Shown here: in pieces, positions 27,479-37,309 of the stretch
Numbering within the stretch: position 1 is the stretch's first letter
How the letters are laid out: each line of letters opens with the position of its first letter
Source of the DNA: Clostridium scatologenes
GTDB taxonomy: Bacteria; Bacillota; Clostridia; Clostridiales; Clostridiaceae
Length of the DNA stretch: 64,000 nucleotides
Direction: 5' to 3'
Assembly (NCBI RefSeq): GCF_000968375.1
Contig: NZ_CP009933.1
Span: 620,001 to 684,000 of the forward strand
The notes under the pieces: model-generated
Database searches by the model: none
Seen by the model: only the letters and a program-made list of their open reading frames with translations
Told to the model about the DNA's origin: nothing
Made by a program: the position numbers and the translations under genes

Positions 27479-28885
27479 CTAAATAAACCATGCTTTTTTC
27501 AACATCTTAACACCTTCCTCAATATTACTTTCTGTTAAACCACCAAACCCTAGCAAAATCATAGGAAATTCGCTGCTTATATATTTATTATAATGAATTG
27601 AAGTCGGATAGATCTTTATTTTTATATCATGAGCACGTTGAATTAATTCTTCCTCTGTCATTCCATTTTTAACTTTCAATAAAATGTGCAATCCAGAATT
27701 TGCGCCTATAACTTCAGTTTTTGCTTTCATATGTTTATCAATTGAAGAAAGTAATATTGAATGTTTTTTACGATATAATGTCCTCATCTTATTTATATGA
27801 CTTGAAAAATATCCTTCTTTCATAAATTTATATAGTGTATTTTGATGAAGTCTAGATACGGTTTGCTTATATGCTTTTAAGTATTTTTGATATTCCTCAA
27901 TCAAATTTTCAGGTAAAACTAAATAACTTATTCTTATTGAGGGAATTAGAGATTTTGAAAATGTACCCATATAGATAACCTTACCAGTACTATCTAATCC
28001 CTGCAAAGAAGGAATTGGTTTACCTCTATATCTAAATTCACTGTCGTAGTCATCTTCGATTATATATCCATTTTTTTCTTCACACCATTTCAACAATTCC
28101 AACCTTCGAGAAACGGGCATAACCATTCCACAAGGAAATTGGTGTGAAGGTGTAACATAGACAACGTTAGCAGAACTTTTTCTTAAATCTTCTAAACAAA
28201 TGCCATCTTCATCTATTGAAATAGGATGGATATTTAATCCTTGGTCTATAAAAACATTTCTTGCTTTATTGAACCCAGGGTTTTCAATTGCATATGTATA
28301 GTCTTTACCTAACAGCATACATAATAATATCATTAAGTATTGCATACCTGATCCAATAATAATTTGTTCTGGAATGCATCTCACACTTCTTGATTGAAAA
28401 AGATATTTAGATATCTCTTTACGTAAACATTCCTCTCCTTGAGATTCACCTATTAATAATAGGTTGCCTTGATCTGAATATAAACATTGGGTTGTTAATT
28501 TTCTCCATGTACAGTATGGAAAATGCTCTAAATCAACATTCCCTGAACTAAAATCAATTAAGTATTCAAATTTCTTATTTAATTTAATGCTTTCATCAGG
28601 TTTATTGTTAAATGGTAAATTACATGATAAGCTATCTTCTAGTTTGGTTACAAACATACCTATACGAGGTCTGCTTTCTACATATCCTTCTGCATATAAT
28701 TGTTCATATGCAGTTTGAATAGTATTTTGGCTAATTCCTAGATAAGTTGATAATTTTCTTTTTGATGGTAATTTTGTTTCTGGTTTAATTGTTCCAATCT
28801 GTATTTCATGTTTGATATATTCATATAATTGCACATAAAGTGGAGTGTTTTTTGAGTAATCCAAAATAGGCATAATTTCAAGCAT
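27479..28885 (-). CDS. MocR/GabR-family PLP-dependent regulator
   Basis: The 468-residue protein fuses an N-terminal GntR winged helix (TPLYVQLYEYIKHEI, KLPSKRKLSTYLGISQNTIQTAYEQLYAEGYVESRPRIGMFV at about 14-80) to a fold-type I aminotransferase domain (about 110-465). PLP features include the YEDDYDSEFRY-type segment (EDDYDSEFRYRG near 266-277) and the Schiff-base lysine in YMGTFSKSLIPSIRISY. It is an amino-acid- or vitamin B6-responsive transcription factor. It is divergent from the CGGC-domain gene, its likely target. The start ATG has GGAGG nine bases upstream. Confidence 0.92.
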   Translation of the reverse strand: MLEIMPILDYSKNTPLYVQLYEYIKHEIQIGTIKPETKLPSKRKLSTYLGISQNTIQTAYEQLYAEGYVESRPRIGMFVTKLEDSLSCNLPFNNKPDESIKLNKKFEYLIDFSSGNVDLEHFPYCTWRKLTTQCLYSDQGNLLLIGESQGEECLRKEISKYLFQSRSVRCIPEQIIIGSGMQYLMILLCMLLGKDYTYAIENPGFNKARNVFIDQGLNIHPISIDEDGICLEDLRKSSANVVYVTPSHQFPCGMVMPVSRRLELLKWCEEKNGYIIEDDYDSEFRYRGKPIPSLQGLDSTGKVIYMGTFSKSLIPSIRISYLVLPENLIEEYQKYLKAYKQTVSRLHQNTLYKFMKEGYFSSHINKMRTLYRKKHSILLSSIDKHMKAKTEVIGANSGLHILLKVKNGMTEEELIQRAHDIKIKIYPTSIHYNKYISSEFPMILLGFGGLTESNIEEGVKMLKKAWFI

Positions 28886-28987
28886 TATTTATATCCTCCA
28901 ATAACTGATACTATAAAATATATTAAAACTGATACTTTTGATAATACCATATTGAAATTATAATTTAAAGAAAAGGAGTGATAATTT

Positions 28988-29401
28988 ATGAGTACTAAAT
29001 ATGTTGTTATTATTCAATGTGATATTGCACATAAAAGGTGCAGTGGATTTGCATGTACAAATGCTTTTTATAATAAGGATGAGGTTTTTAAGAATTATGA
29101 TGATAACACAAGATATATTTCTTTTACCTGTGGTGGATGCTGCGGAAAGGGAGTTGCCTCCAAATTAGAGCATTTTTCAAAGAAGGTATATAAAAATAAT
29201 AAGATTAGTAAAGATGAGGTAGTAGTTCACTTAGCATCTTGTATGGTAACAGATAATTATCACTATGATAGATGTCCACATGCAGAATATATAAAAAATA
29301 TAGTTATAAAGAAAGGTTATAAAAATATAGTTGAAGGATCTTATATAAGCAATAATGCTAAAAAGAAAAGAGAAGAAGGTACATATAATTGCTATGAGTA
29401 G
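28988..29401 (+). CDS. CGGC domain protein
   Basis: The 137-residue protein matches the CGGC family (PF08821), predicted metal-binding. Ordered cysteines include CDIAHKRCSGFAC, TCGGCCGKG near 47-55, HLASCMVTD and DRCPHA, giving a probable metal or cluster site. It is cytosolic. AAGGAGTG precedes the ATG. The 100-base divergent region with the MocR gene probably holds their shared control site. Confidence 0.9.
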   Translation: MSTKYVVIIQCDIAHKRCSGFACTNAFYNKDEVFKNYDDNTRYISFTCGGCCGKGVASKLEHFSKKVYKNNKISKDEVVVHLASCMVTDNYHYDRCPHAEYIKNIVIKKGYKNIVEGSYISNNAKKKREEGTYNCYE

Positions 29402-29461
29402 AGCATTTATATGATTTAAATTGCACAGTTTAAAAATAATGTGACACAAGGGTGCAATGGA

Positions 29462-29704
29462 AGTTTGGATTTTAACTTTTAGTCCGTGATATATGCTAAG
29501 TGTGTCATCACGGCTAAATGTTTTAATTATTCTAAAGCTCCAAATTTTTGAAAGCCTAAGAACTTTGTCAAACTCGGTCCCCTCAAACAGGACTAAAGTT
29601 CTAAGGCTTTCAAAAATTTTGAGCTAAGAATAATACCAAAACAATTTAGCTAATGTGATGACACACTTAGCATATATCACTACCTAAAAGTTAAAATCCA
29701 AACT
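29462..29704. repeat. Large palindromic element, copy A
   Basis: A 243-bp near-perfect palindrome. Outer arms AGTTTGGATTTTAACTTTTA (from 29462) and its complement ending at 29704 match exactly. Pairing continues inward through GTGATATATGCTAAGTGTGT, AGCTC-AAATTTTTGAAAGC and CTAAGAACTTT, leaving a short centre containing ACAGGAC. No ORF is present. It shares TGATATATGCT and the ACAGGAC centre with copy B, so both belong to one repeat family (MITE-like or a long-hairpin RNA). Confidence 0.75.
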
Positions 29705-29978
29705 ATCAAGTTCAAGTGTACGCACCTAATTACATTATTATAAGTAGTTTTAGTAAGTGAAAATTATATTTATAATCATAACTTATAATGCTTAAAAATT
29801 AAAGTTAAGCCTGTTGATAGGCTAATATATTTCATTTAAAAGTCAGTTGCTTTCTATATTTATAGAAATACCTTAAAAGAAATTTATTATTTTTGCAGCT
29901 GTGCCATAGAATATTATTAAAATAGCTGAAATATACATAAACTATATCACAGTATTATGTGTATACGTAATGCACTAA

Positions 29979-30228
29979 GAAGTAACTTTCAACTGTATGT
30001 AGACTGATATATGCTGTGAAGGAAGATGCGAACGAATTTTAGAAGTTCTTTGCTTGAGATATTGAAAAATGGCGTAATTTTTGCCAGGACGGCAAAAGCT
30101 CCGAAAGCGACAGGACGTCGCATTTGAGGAGGTAGTCATTTTTCAATATCTCAAGCATTAGAAATTCTTAATGAAGTGAGTTTTCCTTCACAGCATATAT
30201 CAGCCGGAATACAGTTGAAAGTTACTTC
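29979..30228. repeat. Large palindromic element, copy B
   Basis: A 250-bp imperfect palindrome. Outer arms GAAGTAACTTTCAACTGTAT (29979-29998) and 30209-30228 are perfect complements. CTGATATATGCTGTGAAGGA and TTGAGATATTGAAAAATG pair further in. The centre holds two small GC-rich hairpins, TGCC-AGGAC-GGCA and GCGAC-AGGAC-GTCGC. Its right end lies within 15 bases of the chemoreceptor stop codon and may terminate that transcript. Between the copies, 29705-29978 holds only AT-rich sequence with a small AGCCT/AGGCT hairpin. Confidence 0.75.
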
Positions 30229-30240
30229 GCTTACATATGC

Positions 30241-32268
30241 TTACGTCGCAATATGCTTATTATTATCACTTAGCTTAAACTTACTAACTATATCATCAAG
30301 TTTTTCAGATATACCATTGAGCTTCTGCATGCTCACATTTATGTTTTCAATTGAATTATTTTGTTCTTCAACTGAAGCTGCTAATTCCTGACTCCCTTCA
30401 GAGGACTTTTGTGAAATGAAGGATATATTTTCTATTGATTTTACAACTGAATTTTTGTCTGCATCAACTTCATTAATTTTTTCAACCAAAGCATCTATGG
30501 TTAAAATCATTTCATCCATGGATTTTTTCATTATATCAAATGATTCATTGGATTTTTTCATGCTCTCATTGACTTCAGTATTAGTTTTTGATACACATTC
30601 AACATTCTTTAATACCATTTCTATTTCTTCTCGTATTTCATTTACTACTTTGGAAATATTACTTACAGATTGCTTGGTTTCTTCTGAAAGTAATCTAACT
30701 TCACCTGCTACCACTGAAAATCCTTTTCCTGCTTCACCTGCTCTTGCAGCCTCAATAGCTGCATTTAATGCAAGCAAGTTAGTTTGATCTGATACTGACT
30801 TTATTTCATCTACTATTTTAACTATGGATTTGGACTTTTCGGCAAGATCATTTATACTCCTTGTGGCTTCAAAAACGGTTTTATTATTATCATTTAGTTT
30901 TAAATTTAATGATTTTATCTTCAATATTCCAGTATCATTTATACTTTTTACATTTGAAAAATGTTGTTTGAATTTATTTGCATTACTTGTTATATTATTT
31001 ATTTCAGCAGATAAATCATTTAATTTTTCATTTCCTTTATTTGCTTCAACTGTTTGTAAAACTGAGTCACTAGCCATTTCTCCAGCTGTTTTTGAAACTT
31101 CTTCAATTGATGTTGAGGATTCATTTAGTGCATGTAATATACTATTTGAATACTCAAGAATATCATAAGAACTGTTTTTTATAGTTTGAACTACAGAAGT
31201 TAAAGTTTTGGAAAGTGATTGTATATCACATGCTATATCCGCTAATTCATCTTGATTATTAATAACACTATCTAATTTATCTGTATTATAGTTGAAATTT
31301 AATTTTCCTATTTGTGATATTACATATCTTATATTATCTATAGGTCTTGATATTATTATGGCAATGTATCTTGAAAATATAATAGCTGCAGCTATGCATA
31401 TAATTAATATAATTAGGTTTAATACTATAAGTGAGTGAAGATCTTTTGTGAATTCACTTTTAGGAACTGCAAATCCAACAGTCCAATTGGATGCATTGAT
31501 CTTAGATGCCGAAAAGTATTTGTTTATTCCATCATAATCATCCATATTTATGATTTGTCCATTTTTTTCTGTAATAGTTTTGTATTTTCCACCCTTAAAG
31601 TCATATAAACTTTTAAGCTTGTCTTTTTCAGGCTTTAAATCTTTATAAGGATGGACTAATACATTATTTCTATCATCAATTAAATAACCATAGCTATTTT
31701 CAATTGGTTTTGCTTTTTCTATTACATTTGTGATGGAGTCCATTTTTATATCTTCGGAAACTACGCCTAGTAGTACTCCATCTTTTGATACAGTGGTAGA
31801 TATTGATACAACCATCTTTTTTGTTACCAGGTCATAATAAGGCACATAGACTACTCCATTTTTTGAAAGGGCATTTTTGTACCAATCTCTTTTTGTAGGA
31901 TCAAAATCTGCTGGAGGAATCCATCCTGATCCATCTATGTGAGTTTTATTTGTAAATCCCATATATAAATCTGAAATATTAGGATTTGCTTTAAGTTTTT
32001 GCTTAAAATAACCTGTTAATTTATTATTGTCATCTATTATATTGTTATCATACATATTATCAACAATATCTTTAAATTTTATGGTTTCTTTATCAAGCCA
32101 TCCATTTACAATTTCAGAATATTTTTCAGATGATATGCTCATTTTATTACTATATTGATTTATAAGTATGTTTTTGGATATTAAATAACTTCCAGTAGAT
32201 GAACAAAATAATAATAAAACAATTAATAACAGCATTGAAAAGGTTATTCTGTTTTTTATACTATTCAT
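30241..32268 (-). CDS. Methyl-accepting chemotaxis protein, dCache sensor
   Basis: The 675-residue receptor has a first membrane helix (about 10-32) and an extracellular dCache domain with WIPPADFDPTKRDWYKNAL and YVPYYDLVTKKMVVSIS. These are amino-acid-type sensor features. A second helix follows (about 292-314), then HAMP and a cytoplasmic signalling domain with the conserved hairpin tip DQTNLLALNAAIEAARAGEAGKGFSVVAGEVR. The ATG at 32268 follows AAGGAGG; the upstream extension from 32325 has no site. It senses an external ligand and signals to CheA. Confidence 0.92.
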   Translation of the reverse strand: MNSIKNRITFSMLLLIVLLLFCSSTGSYLISKNILINQYSNKMSISSEKYSEIVNGWLDKETIKFKDIVDNMYDNNIIDDNNKLTGYFKQKLKANPNISDLYMGFTNKTHIDGSGWIPPADFDPTKRDWYKNALSKNGVVYVPYYDLVTKKMVVSISTTVSKDGVLLGVVSEDIKMDSITNVIEKAKPIENSYGYLIDDRNNVLVHPYKDLKPEKDKLKSLYDFKGGKYKTITEKNGQIINMDDYDGINKYFSASKINASNWTVGFAVPKSEFTKDLHSLIVLNLIILIICIAAAIIFSRYIAIIISRPIDNIRYVISQIGKLNFNYNTDKLDSVINNQDELADIACDIQSLSKTLTSVVQTIKNSSYDILEYSNSILHALNESSTSIEEVSKTAGEMASDSVLQTVEANKGNEKLNDLSAEINNITSNANKFKQHFSNVKSINDTGILKIKSLNLKLNDNNKTVFEATRSINDLAEKSKSIVKIVDEIKSVSDQTNLLALNAAIEAARAGEAGKGFSVVAGEVRLLSEETKQSVSNISKVVNEIREEIEMVLKNVECVSKTNTEVNESMKKSNESFDIMKKSMDEMILTIDALVEKINEVDADKNSVVKSIENISFISQKSSEGSQELAASVEEQNNSIENINVSMQKLNGISEKLDDIVSKFKLSDNNKHIAT

Positions 32269-32381
32269 ACAGCATTGCCTCCTTGATTTGATGATTTTAT
32301 ATTTTTTCGTAGGTATATTTATCAAAATATCAATATTATAGTACTATATTTCATGAATTTTTGTAATAACCTCTGCAATAC

Positions 32382-32398
32382 GTTAACGATTTGTTAAC
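32382..32398. promoter_or_regulatory. GTTAAC inverted repeat, possible operator
   Basis: GTTAACgatttGTTAAC lies between the divergent chemoreceptor and MFS pump genes. It may bind a regulator, but no partner is visible nearby. Confidence 0.3.
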
Positions 32399-32518
32399 AT
32401 TTTTTTTATATAATGAAGAGTATAAAAAGAATATTCATATATTTACTGTATCTTCAAAGTATTTGGTGTGATATAATTTTTAAAGGAAATTTTCAATGGT
32501 AAGGAGGAAATGCTGAAT

Positions 32519-33970
32519 ATGGGAAAAACAACTGATGAAAAAACATCTTTACAATTATCGAATCATAAAAGAAAGCTTGCTATTGCTGCAGTTGCACTAG
32601 GTACTTTTATGTCTGCATTAGATTCCAGTGTAGTAAACATAGCATTACCTAATATAAGCGCTCACTTTAATACAAATCTCTCAACTATTGAATGGGTTGT
32701 AATGTTTTATCTTCTTATAATAAGCAGTCTGCTAATTACATATGGACGAATGGGAGATATGTATGGGCATAAAAAAGTTTATGTTAGAGGATTTATAATT
32801 TTCACTTTAGGATCTTTTCTATGTGGAATATCACCAAATATAATTATTTTAATCATTTCACGTATTATCCAAGCAATAGGAGCAGGAATGCTTATGTCCA
32901 TGAGTTCTGCTATTATTACAAATATTACACCGCCAGAAGAACGTGGAAAATCTTTGGGTATAATAGCTGTTTCTGTTTCAATTGCACTTGCTACAGGTCC
33001 GGTTATAGGTGGTATTTTAACTTCTCTTTTAGGATGGGAGAGTATTTTCTATATTAATATACCTATTGGAATATTTGGTTGTTTTTTTGCTGAAAAGGTT
33101 ATTCCTAAAAGTACAATTATTGATAAACAGCCCTTTGATATAAAAGGCTCTGTGCTAATTTTTGCATCATTAATTACTATACTTCTTCCATTAAGCTATA
33201 CTGAAACCTATGGATGGGAAAATCCTTATATAATAATTTCACTTATTGGAGGAATAATGCTACTTGGTCTTTTTATTATTGTAGAAAAGAAAACACAGTA
33301 TCCTATGATGGATTTAACAATGTTTAAAAACAAGCTTTTTTCCATGAGTAATTTATCAGCACTTTTAAGCTTCATAGCACAATTCTCGGTAATATTAATT
33401 ATGCCTTTTTATCTACAGCAATTAAGAGGACTTCCGCCATCAAAGGCAGGATTCTTAATGATACCTATGCCTCTTACTACTATGTTTATAGCTCCTATAA
33501 GTGGTGCTATTTCTGATAGAATAGATAGTAGATATATCAGTGCATTAGGTATGGCTATAGCCTCATTTGGCATCTACCTTTTAAGTAATTTAAAAATTGG
33601 ATCTTCTCATAGTTATATTGCTATGGCCCTTATGATTACAGGTTTAGGTACTGGCTTATTTCAGACTCCTAACAACAGTGCTATAATGGGCAGTGTTGCA
33701 AACAATAGAAGAGGTATTGCTTCAAGTATACTTGCTACTATGAGAAATATAGGAATGGTACTAGGAATAGCAATATCTGGTGCAATTTTTAGTACTCATC
33801 AAAATTACTTACTTAGAACTCTCTCAACAAAAGGATTAAATGCTAATGAAATAAAGGTTCAAGCCTTTACTGGAGCTCTTCATCTTGCATATACAGTAGG
33901 TGCTGCAATAGCATTTGCTGCTATTGTAACATCGCTAATAAAAGGTACAACTAAAAGGACAAATAAGTAA
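32519..33970 (+). CDS. MFS drug efflux transporter, DHA2 (EmrB/QacA) family
   Basis: The 483-residue protein has 14 hydrophobic helices. DHA2 signatures are visible: ALDSSVVNIALPNI at helix 1 (motif D1), GRMGDMYGHKKVYV in loop 2-3 (motif A), and the motif C helix with ALATGPVIGGILTSLLGWESIFYINIPIG. It probably exports drugs by proton antiport. ATG 32519 is preferred over 32510 because AAGGAGG (32501-32507) would be only two bases from the latter. It appears monocistronic. Confidence 0.88.
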   Translation: MGKTTDEKTSLQLSNHKRKLAIAAVALGTFMSALDSSVVNIALPNISAHFNTNLSTIEWVVMFYLLIISSLLITYGRMGDMYGHKKVYVRGFIIFTLGSFLCGISPNIIILIISRIIQAIGAGMLMSMSSAIITNITPPEERGKSLGIIAVSVSIALATGPVIGGILTSLLGWESIFYINIPIGIFGCFFAEKVIPKSTIIDKQPFDIKGSVLIFASLITILLPLSYTETYGWENPYIIISLIGGIMLLGLFIIVEKKTQYPMMDLTMFKNKLFSMSNLSALLSFIAQFSVILIMPFYLQQLRGLPPSKAGFLMIPMPLTTMFIAPISGAISDRIDSRYISALGMAIASFGIYLLSNLKIGSSHSYIAMALMITGLGTGLFQTPNNSAIMGSVANNRRGIASSILATMRNIGMVLGIAISGAIFSTHQNYLLRTLSTKGLNANEIKVQAFTGALHLAYTVGAAIAFAAIVTSLIKGTTKRTNK

Positions 33971-34065
33971 ATATATTGATTTAATAACTTAATTTGGTTA
34001 AACAATTAAAAATGTGGTAATATTTAAAGTAGAAATATTATTTCATGACTTAATAGGAGGCTAAT

Positions 34066-34764
34066 ATGGTTAAAATTGATTTAAAAGTTAATCAAGGCAG
34101 TCCTCAGTATAGTTGTAGTTCTTGTAGTGATTGTCAAAGTGTTTTTGGAAAGAGCTTATGTTCAATAAAAAATAGAGGATGCTGCTGGTATTTTCCTAAA
34201 TTTACACTGTATGAAATTCATAAAATGGCAAAAGAGGAAGATGGATTAAAAATATTGAATAGTATTGTAAGACTTCCCAAAGTAAAAATTTATAATTATT
34301 ATATTCATGCAAAAGGGTATTTTGATGAAATAGGGTACACAAGATATATTAAAACCGAGCATGTATATGATGTTTCTCTAAAGGATAAATCTATTTTCTT
34401 TAGAGCATGTCCATTTGTAAATCAAGGAATAGGATGTATGCTGCCTGAGAAATATAGAAGCTATGTGTGCAACTTTTTTATTTGTGCTGAAGTAGTAAAA
34501 AAGGTAGAAAAATATGATGAATTTAAAAAGTATATAAATGAGCGTACTAATTATGTTAGATGGATTGAATGGGAGAACTTTTCCCTTGAAGAATTTTTAG
34601 CTGAGAAAAAATTAAACTTGGAGGATAACTTTGAGGAAGTTATAGATATTCTTAAGGATATGCCATTAGAGAAATATGAATTTAGGAGCTTAAAACCAAT
34701 AGTAGCAATAAAAAAACTTAGTGATTATGAAAAGAAAAAAATTAGCATAAAGAAGGTATTTTAA
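34066..34764 (+). CDS. Cysteine-cluster (YkgJ-like) protein
   Basis: The 232-residue cytosolic protein has two cysteine groups: CSSCSDCQSVFGKSLCSIKN with GCCWYFP (about 17-42), and CPFVNQGIGCM with YVCNFFIC (about 117-141). This fits the zinc/iron-chelating YkgJ family. The remainder is helical and charged. The biochemical function is unknown. AGGAGG precedes the ATG. Confidence 0.75.
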   Translation: MVKIDLKVNQGSPQYSCSSCSDCQSVFGKSLCSIKNRGCCWYFPKFTLYEIHKMAKEEDGLKILNSIVRLPKVKIYNYYIHAKGYFDEIGYTRYIKTEHVYDVSLKDKSIFFRACPFVNQGIGCMLPEKYRSYVCNFFICAEVVKKVEKYDEFKKYINERTNYVRWIEWENFSLEEFLAEKKLNLEDNFEEVIDILKDMPLEKYEFRSLKPIVAIKKLSDYEKKKISIKKVF

Positions 34765-34807
34765 ATTCAGTAGACTCATACTTATTAAAAGCATGAGCCT
34801 TTCAAAT

Positions 34808-35728
34808 TTATAAATTGTATTTATCTACAAATTCTTTAAATGAATTTAAATTTCTTACTTTTTCCAATTCTTCATCTTCAAAAATATATTTTAAAAACTG
34901 AGGGTATAATTTTAAAGCCATGATTATATCTTCACAAGCTCTATTTTCTTCACCAATCAAGGTATAAAAACAACTTCTGTTATAATATAAAAAGTGTATT
35001 TCGCTGCAATTATTAATTCCACTGGATAAAACTTCTATACCTTTTTTTGTATTTGTATATTTATAGATTACAGCTAAGTTTAAATAACTGTATTCATAAT
35101 TCTCATCTTTTTCGATTGCTCTTTTATACAAGTTAATTGCTTTTTCTATCATATTAAGCTTATAATAAATTACTCCCATATTGAACAAAGCTAGATGATT
35201 ATTAGGATCTATCTTTAAAGCTTTTGAAAACTTCTTATAGGCAGCACCATTTTCATTTCGTTCTTCATAAATACATCCTAGATTTAAATTTGCCCAAAAA
35301 TCCATAGGATTTAAACTTAATAATTTTTCATAAGTTTCTATAGCTAAAGCTTTTTTATCAGATACATCATAAACATTGGCTAAGAAAAAATAAGCTTTAT
35401 GATAGTTTGGATTTATATAAATAGCTTTATTATATAATTTTATAGCTTCTTCATAATTTTCTTCTTCATCATATATTGTAGCTAACCCATAATAAGCTCT
35501 TTCCTCATAGTCATCTATGCTTAAGGCCTTTTTATAATAATCTTTGGCTTTATCTGATTTTCCCAAAGAGTCGTATATTAAAGCTAAATTAATTATTGTA
35601 TCAACATCTTCACCCTTTGAAAGTTCATAAGCTTTATTATATAAATTTAGTGCCTTAATTAATTTGTTTTTTTCAAAAGCTTCCTCTGCTTTTTCTAAAT
35701 ATTTATTAATTTGTATATAATCCTTCAT
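34808..35728 (-). CDS. Tetratricopeptide-repeat protein
   Basis: The 306-residue protein consists of about seven TPR units, for example ALNLYNKAYELSKG, AKDYYKKALSIDDYEERAYYGLATIYDEEENYEEAIKLYNKAI and AYKKFSKALKIDPNNHLALFNMGVIYYKL. It has no signal peptide and is probably a cytosolic scaffold. ATG 35728 is preferred to GTG 35734, since AAGAG is then at normal distance. The gene is isolated and its partner is unknown. Confidence 0.85.
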   Translation of the reverse strand: MKDYIQINKYLEKAEEAFEKNKLIKALNLYNKAYELSKGEDVDTIINLALIYDSLGKSDKAKDYYKKALSIDDYEERAYYGLATIYDEEENYEEAIKLYNKAIYINPNYHKAYFFLANVYDVSDKKALAIETYEKLLSLNPMDFWANLNLGCIYEERNENGAAYKKFSKALKIDPNNHLALFNMGVIYYKLNMIEKAINLYKRAIEKDENYEYSYLNLAVIYKYTNTKKGIEVLSSGINNCSEIHFLYYNRSCFYTLIGEENRACEDIIMALKLYPQFLKYIFEDEELEKVRNLNSFKEFVDKYNL

Positions 35729-35971
35729 AAACACACTCTTTCTATTATTTTTAATTCAGTTCTTTAATTATAACATTTTTATTATGCCATGTTAACGTAA
35801 GTAAAAAAATCCAAATTAATGTTATAATTATATATTGCAAGTATTTTATATAAAATATCAATACTATAAATAAATTAAGTTGTGATATTAAAAAATATAA
35901 ATGTTTAAATAAACTAAATTTATACTTTAATGAATTATGAGAGTTATTGACATAGTGTGGAGGTAATAAAA

Positions 35972-36565
35972 ATGACAGAAAAAGAAAAAATGATTAATGG
36001 AAAGCCATATAGAGCATCTGAAGAAGAATTATTTAGTGAACGGCAACATGCTAAGGAGATGCTATTTGATTTTAATAGCTTACGTCCAACTGAACTTGAT
36101 AATAGAAATGAAATTATAAGAAATTTGTTTGGCAAGGTTGGTGGAAGTTTTTTTATTGAACCACCATTCCGATGTGATTATGGATATAATATTTCTATTG
36201 GAGAGAACTTTTATGCCAATTATAATTGCACTATTTTAGACTGTGCTAAAGTTACAATTGGTGATAACGTTCTGTTTGCACCTAATGTTAGTCTTTTTAC
36301 AGCAGGTCATCCAATTCATTTTGAACCACGTAATGCAGGAATTGAATATGCTTTTCCAATTAACATAGGCAATAATGTTTGGATAGGTGGTGGTGTTATT
36401 ATAAATCCTAACGTGACAATTGGTGACAATGTAGTAATTGGTTCTGGAAGTGTGGTAACAAAAAATATTCCCTCCAATTCCATTGGAGTAGGCAATCCTT
36501 GTAAAGTTATAAGAGAAATTACGAACAATGATAAGCAATATTACTTTAAAAATCTTAAAATCTAG
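35972..36565 (+). CDS. Sugar O-acetyltransferase (maltose/galactoside type)
   Basis: The 197-residue enzyme has the N-terminal Mac domain (KMINGKPYRASEEELFSERQHAKEML) and a left-handed beta helix of hexapeptide repeats (FRCDYGYNISIGENFYANYNCTILD, VTIGDNVLFAPNVSLFTAGHP with the catalytic His, NVWIGGGVIINPNVTIGDNVVIGSGSVVTKNIP). It transfers acetyl from acetyl-CoA to a sugar hydroxyl. GGAGG precedes the ATG at 35972. The gene is isolated. Confidence 0.92.
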   Translation: MTEKEKMINGKPYRASEEELFSERQHAKEMLFDFNSLRPTELDNRNEIIRNLFGKVGGSFFIEPPFRCDYGYNISIGENFYANYNCTILDCAKVTIGDNVLFAPNVSLFTAGHPIHFEPRNAGIEYAFPINIGNNVWIGGGVIINPNVTIGDNVVIGSGSVVTKNIPSNSIGVGNPCKVIREITNNDKQYYFKNLKI

Positions 36566-36663
36566 TAGTTTTATAGGAATACAGTAAGAATTTGGTGTTA
36601 TCTAATTTTTAAGCGTTTTGTATTATAGTTTAAATGTTATGTGATACGCAAATTTAATATTAA

Positions 36664-36697
36664 AAACCTTCAGCCTTTTGTTTTGAAGGTTTTATTT
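36664..36697 (+). terminator. Terminator after acetyltransferase gene
   Basis: AAACCTTCA and TGAAGGTTT pair around an 11-base loop and are followed by TATTTTTT. Confidence 0.8.
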
Positions 36698-36921
36698 TTT
36701 ATTATCAGTGGCAATTAGATGAGAATGTTAAAAAAATAACAAGAAGTAACTTTTCAGAAGTATCTGATAAGAAAAAATATTTTTTTTATTAGAGAAAATA
36801 ATGGAATTAAAAGGTTACTTATACAATGTTTTCATGAATTTACATAACTCATCTTTTTATGTTAATAAAATAACTATTATGGTAATTTTGAGAATATTAT
36901 GCTAACATAAAAAGTGTTAAG

Positions 36922-36932
36922 TGGTCATACCA
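36922..36932. promoter_or_regulatory. LldR/GntR-type operator, distal
   Basis: TGGTCATACCA fits the TGGTnnnACCA consensus of LldR/PdhR-group GntR regulators, which respond to lactate. The same sequence inverted recurs at 37148-37158, 226 bases away, which favours looping. Confidence 0.6.
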
Positions 36933-36972
36933 TACTGCCAGTTTTAAAAAATTGATGTGTGGTTGCTGCTTT

Positions 36973-37079
36973 GTTTACAATAATTTGCTTCAAGGTTTTA
37001 ATTGAAGTATTGAAGTTTTTGAATTGGCAATGATAAGGCGAATAACATTTTTATGAAGTCTTGTATAGTTATTGTAAAC
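36973..37079. repeat. Inverted repeat flanking the inter-operator region
   Basis: GTTTACAATAA (36973-36983) and TTATTGTAAAC (37069-37079) are exact complements 85 bases apart. The function is unknown. Confidence 0.35.
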
Positions 37080-37147
37080 GTTTTTTATAAGCACTTATAT
37101 ATTTTGTAGTTTTGACTATATTGGGTTTCTCAAAAGTATTAACTTAG

Positions 37148-37158
37148 TGGTATGACCA
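37148..37158. promoter_or_regulatory. LldR/GntR-type operator, proximal
   Basis: TGGTATGACCA is the exact reverse complement of the distal operator. It lies just downstream of a TTGACT...TATTAA promoter-like pair (37107 onward) and inside a CTTAGTGGT/ACCACTAAG hairpin (37143-37179). No gntR gene is in the window. Confidence 0.6.
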
Positions 37159-37183
37159 TAATACTATATTACCACTAAGCTGC

Positions 37184-37264
37184 ATAAAAACATATGAGAA
37201 AAATCATGTAGAATTAATGAAAAATATTGAGTTAGCATTTGATCCTAAAAGTATGTTAAATTAA
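37184..37264 (+). pseudogene. C-terminal remnant of a glcD/lactate dehydrogenase gene
   Basis: The frame encodes NHVELMKNIELAFDPKSMLN then stop. This aligns with the C-terminus of the intact FAD-linked dehydrogenase at 41087 (MELMKGIKKAFDPNYIMNPG). No upstream part or start remains. It is evidence of a deleted second copy. Confidence 0.65.
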
Positions 37265-37309
37265 GTTGATTTTGCTAACAAATCATTTATATTTAGGGGA
37301 GGAATGAAT

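Noticed and set aside
29462..30228. CRISPR array or divergent promoters
   Set aside because: There are no regularly spaced direct repeats. The structure is two single long palindromes.
30416..31168. Plus-strand open frames within the chemoreceptor gene
   Set aside because: They mirror the real minus-strand chemoreceptor and lack start signals.
36801..36903. Short plus-strand frame of 34 codons
   Set aside because: It has no ribosome site, no recognisable similarity and AT-rich random composition.
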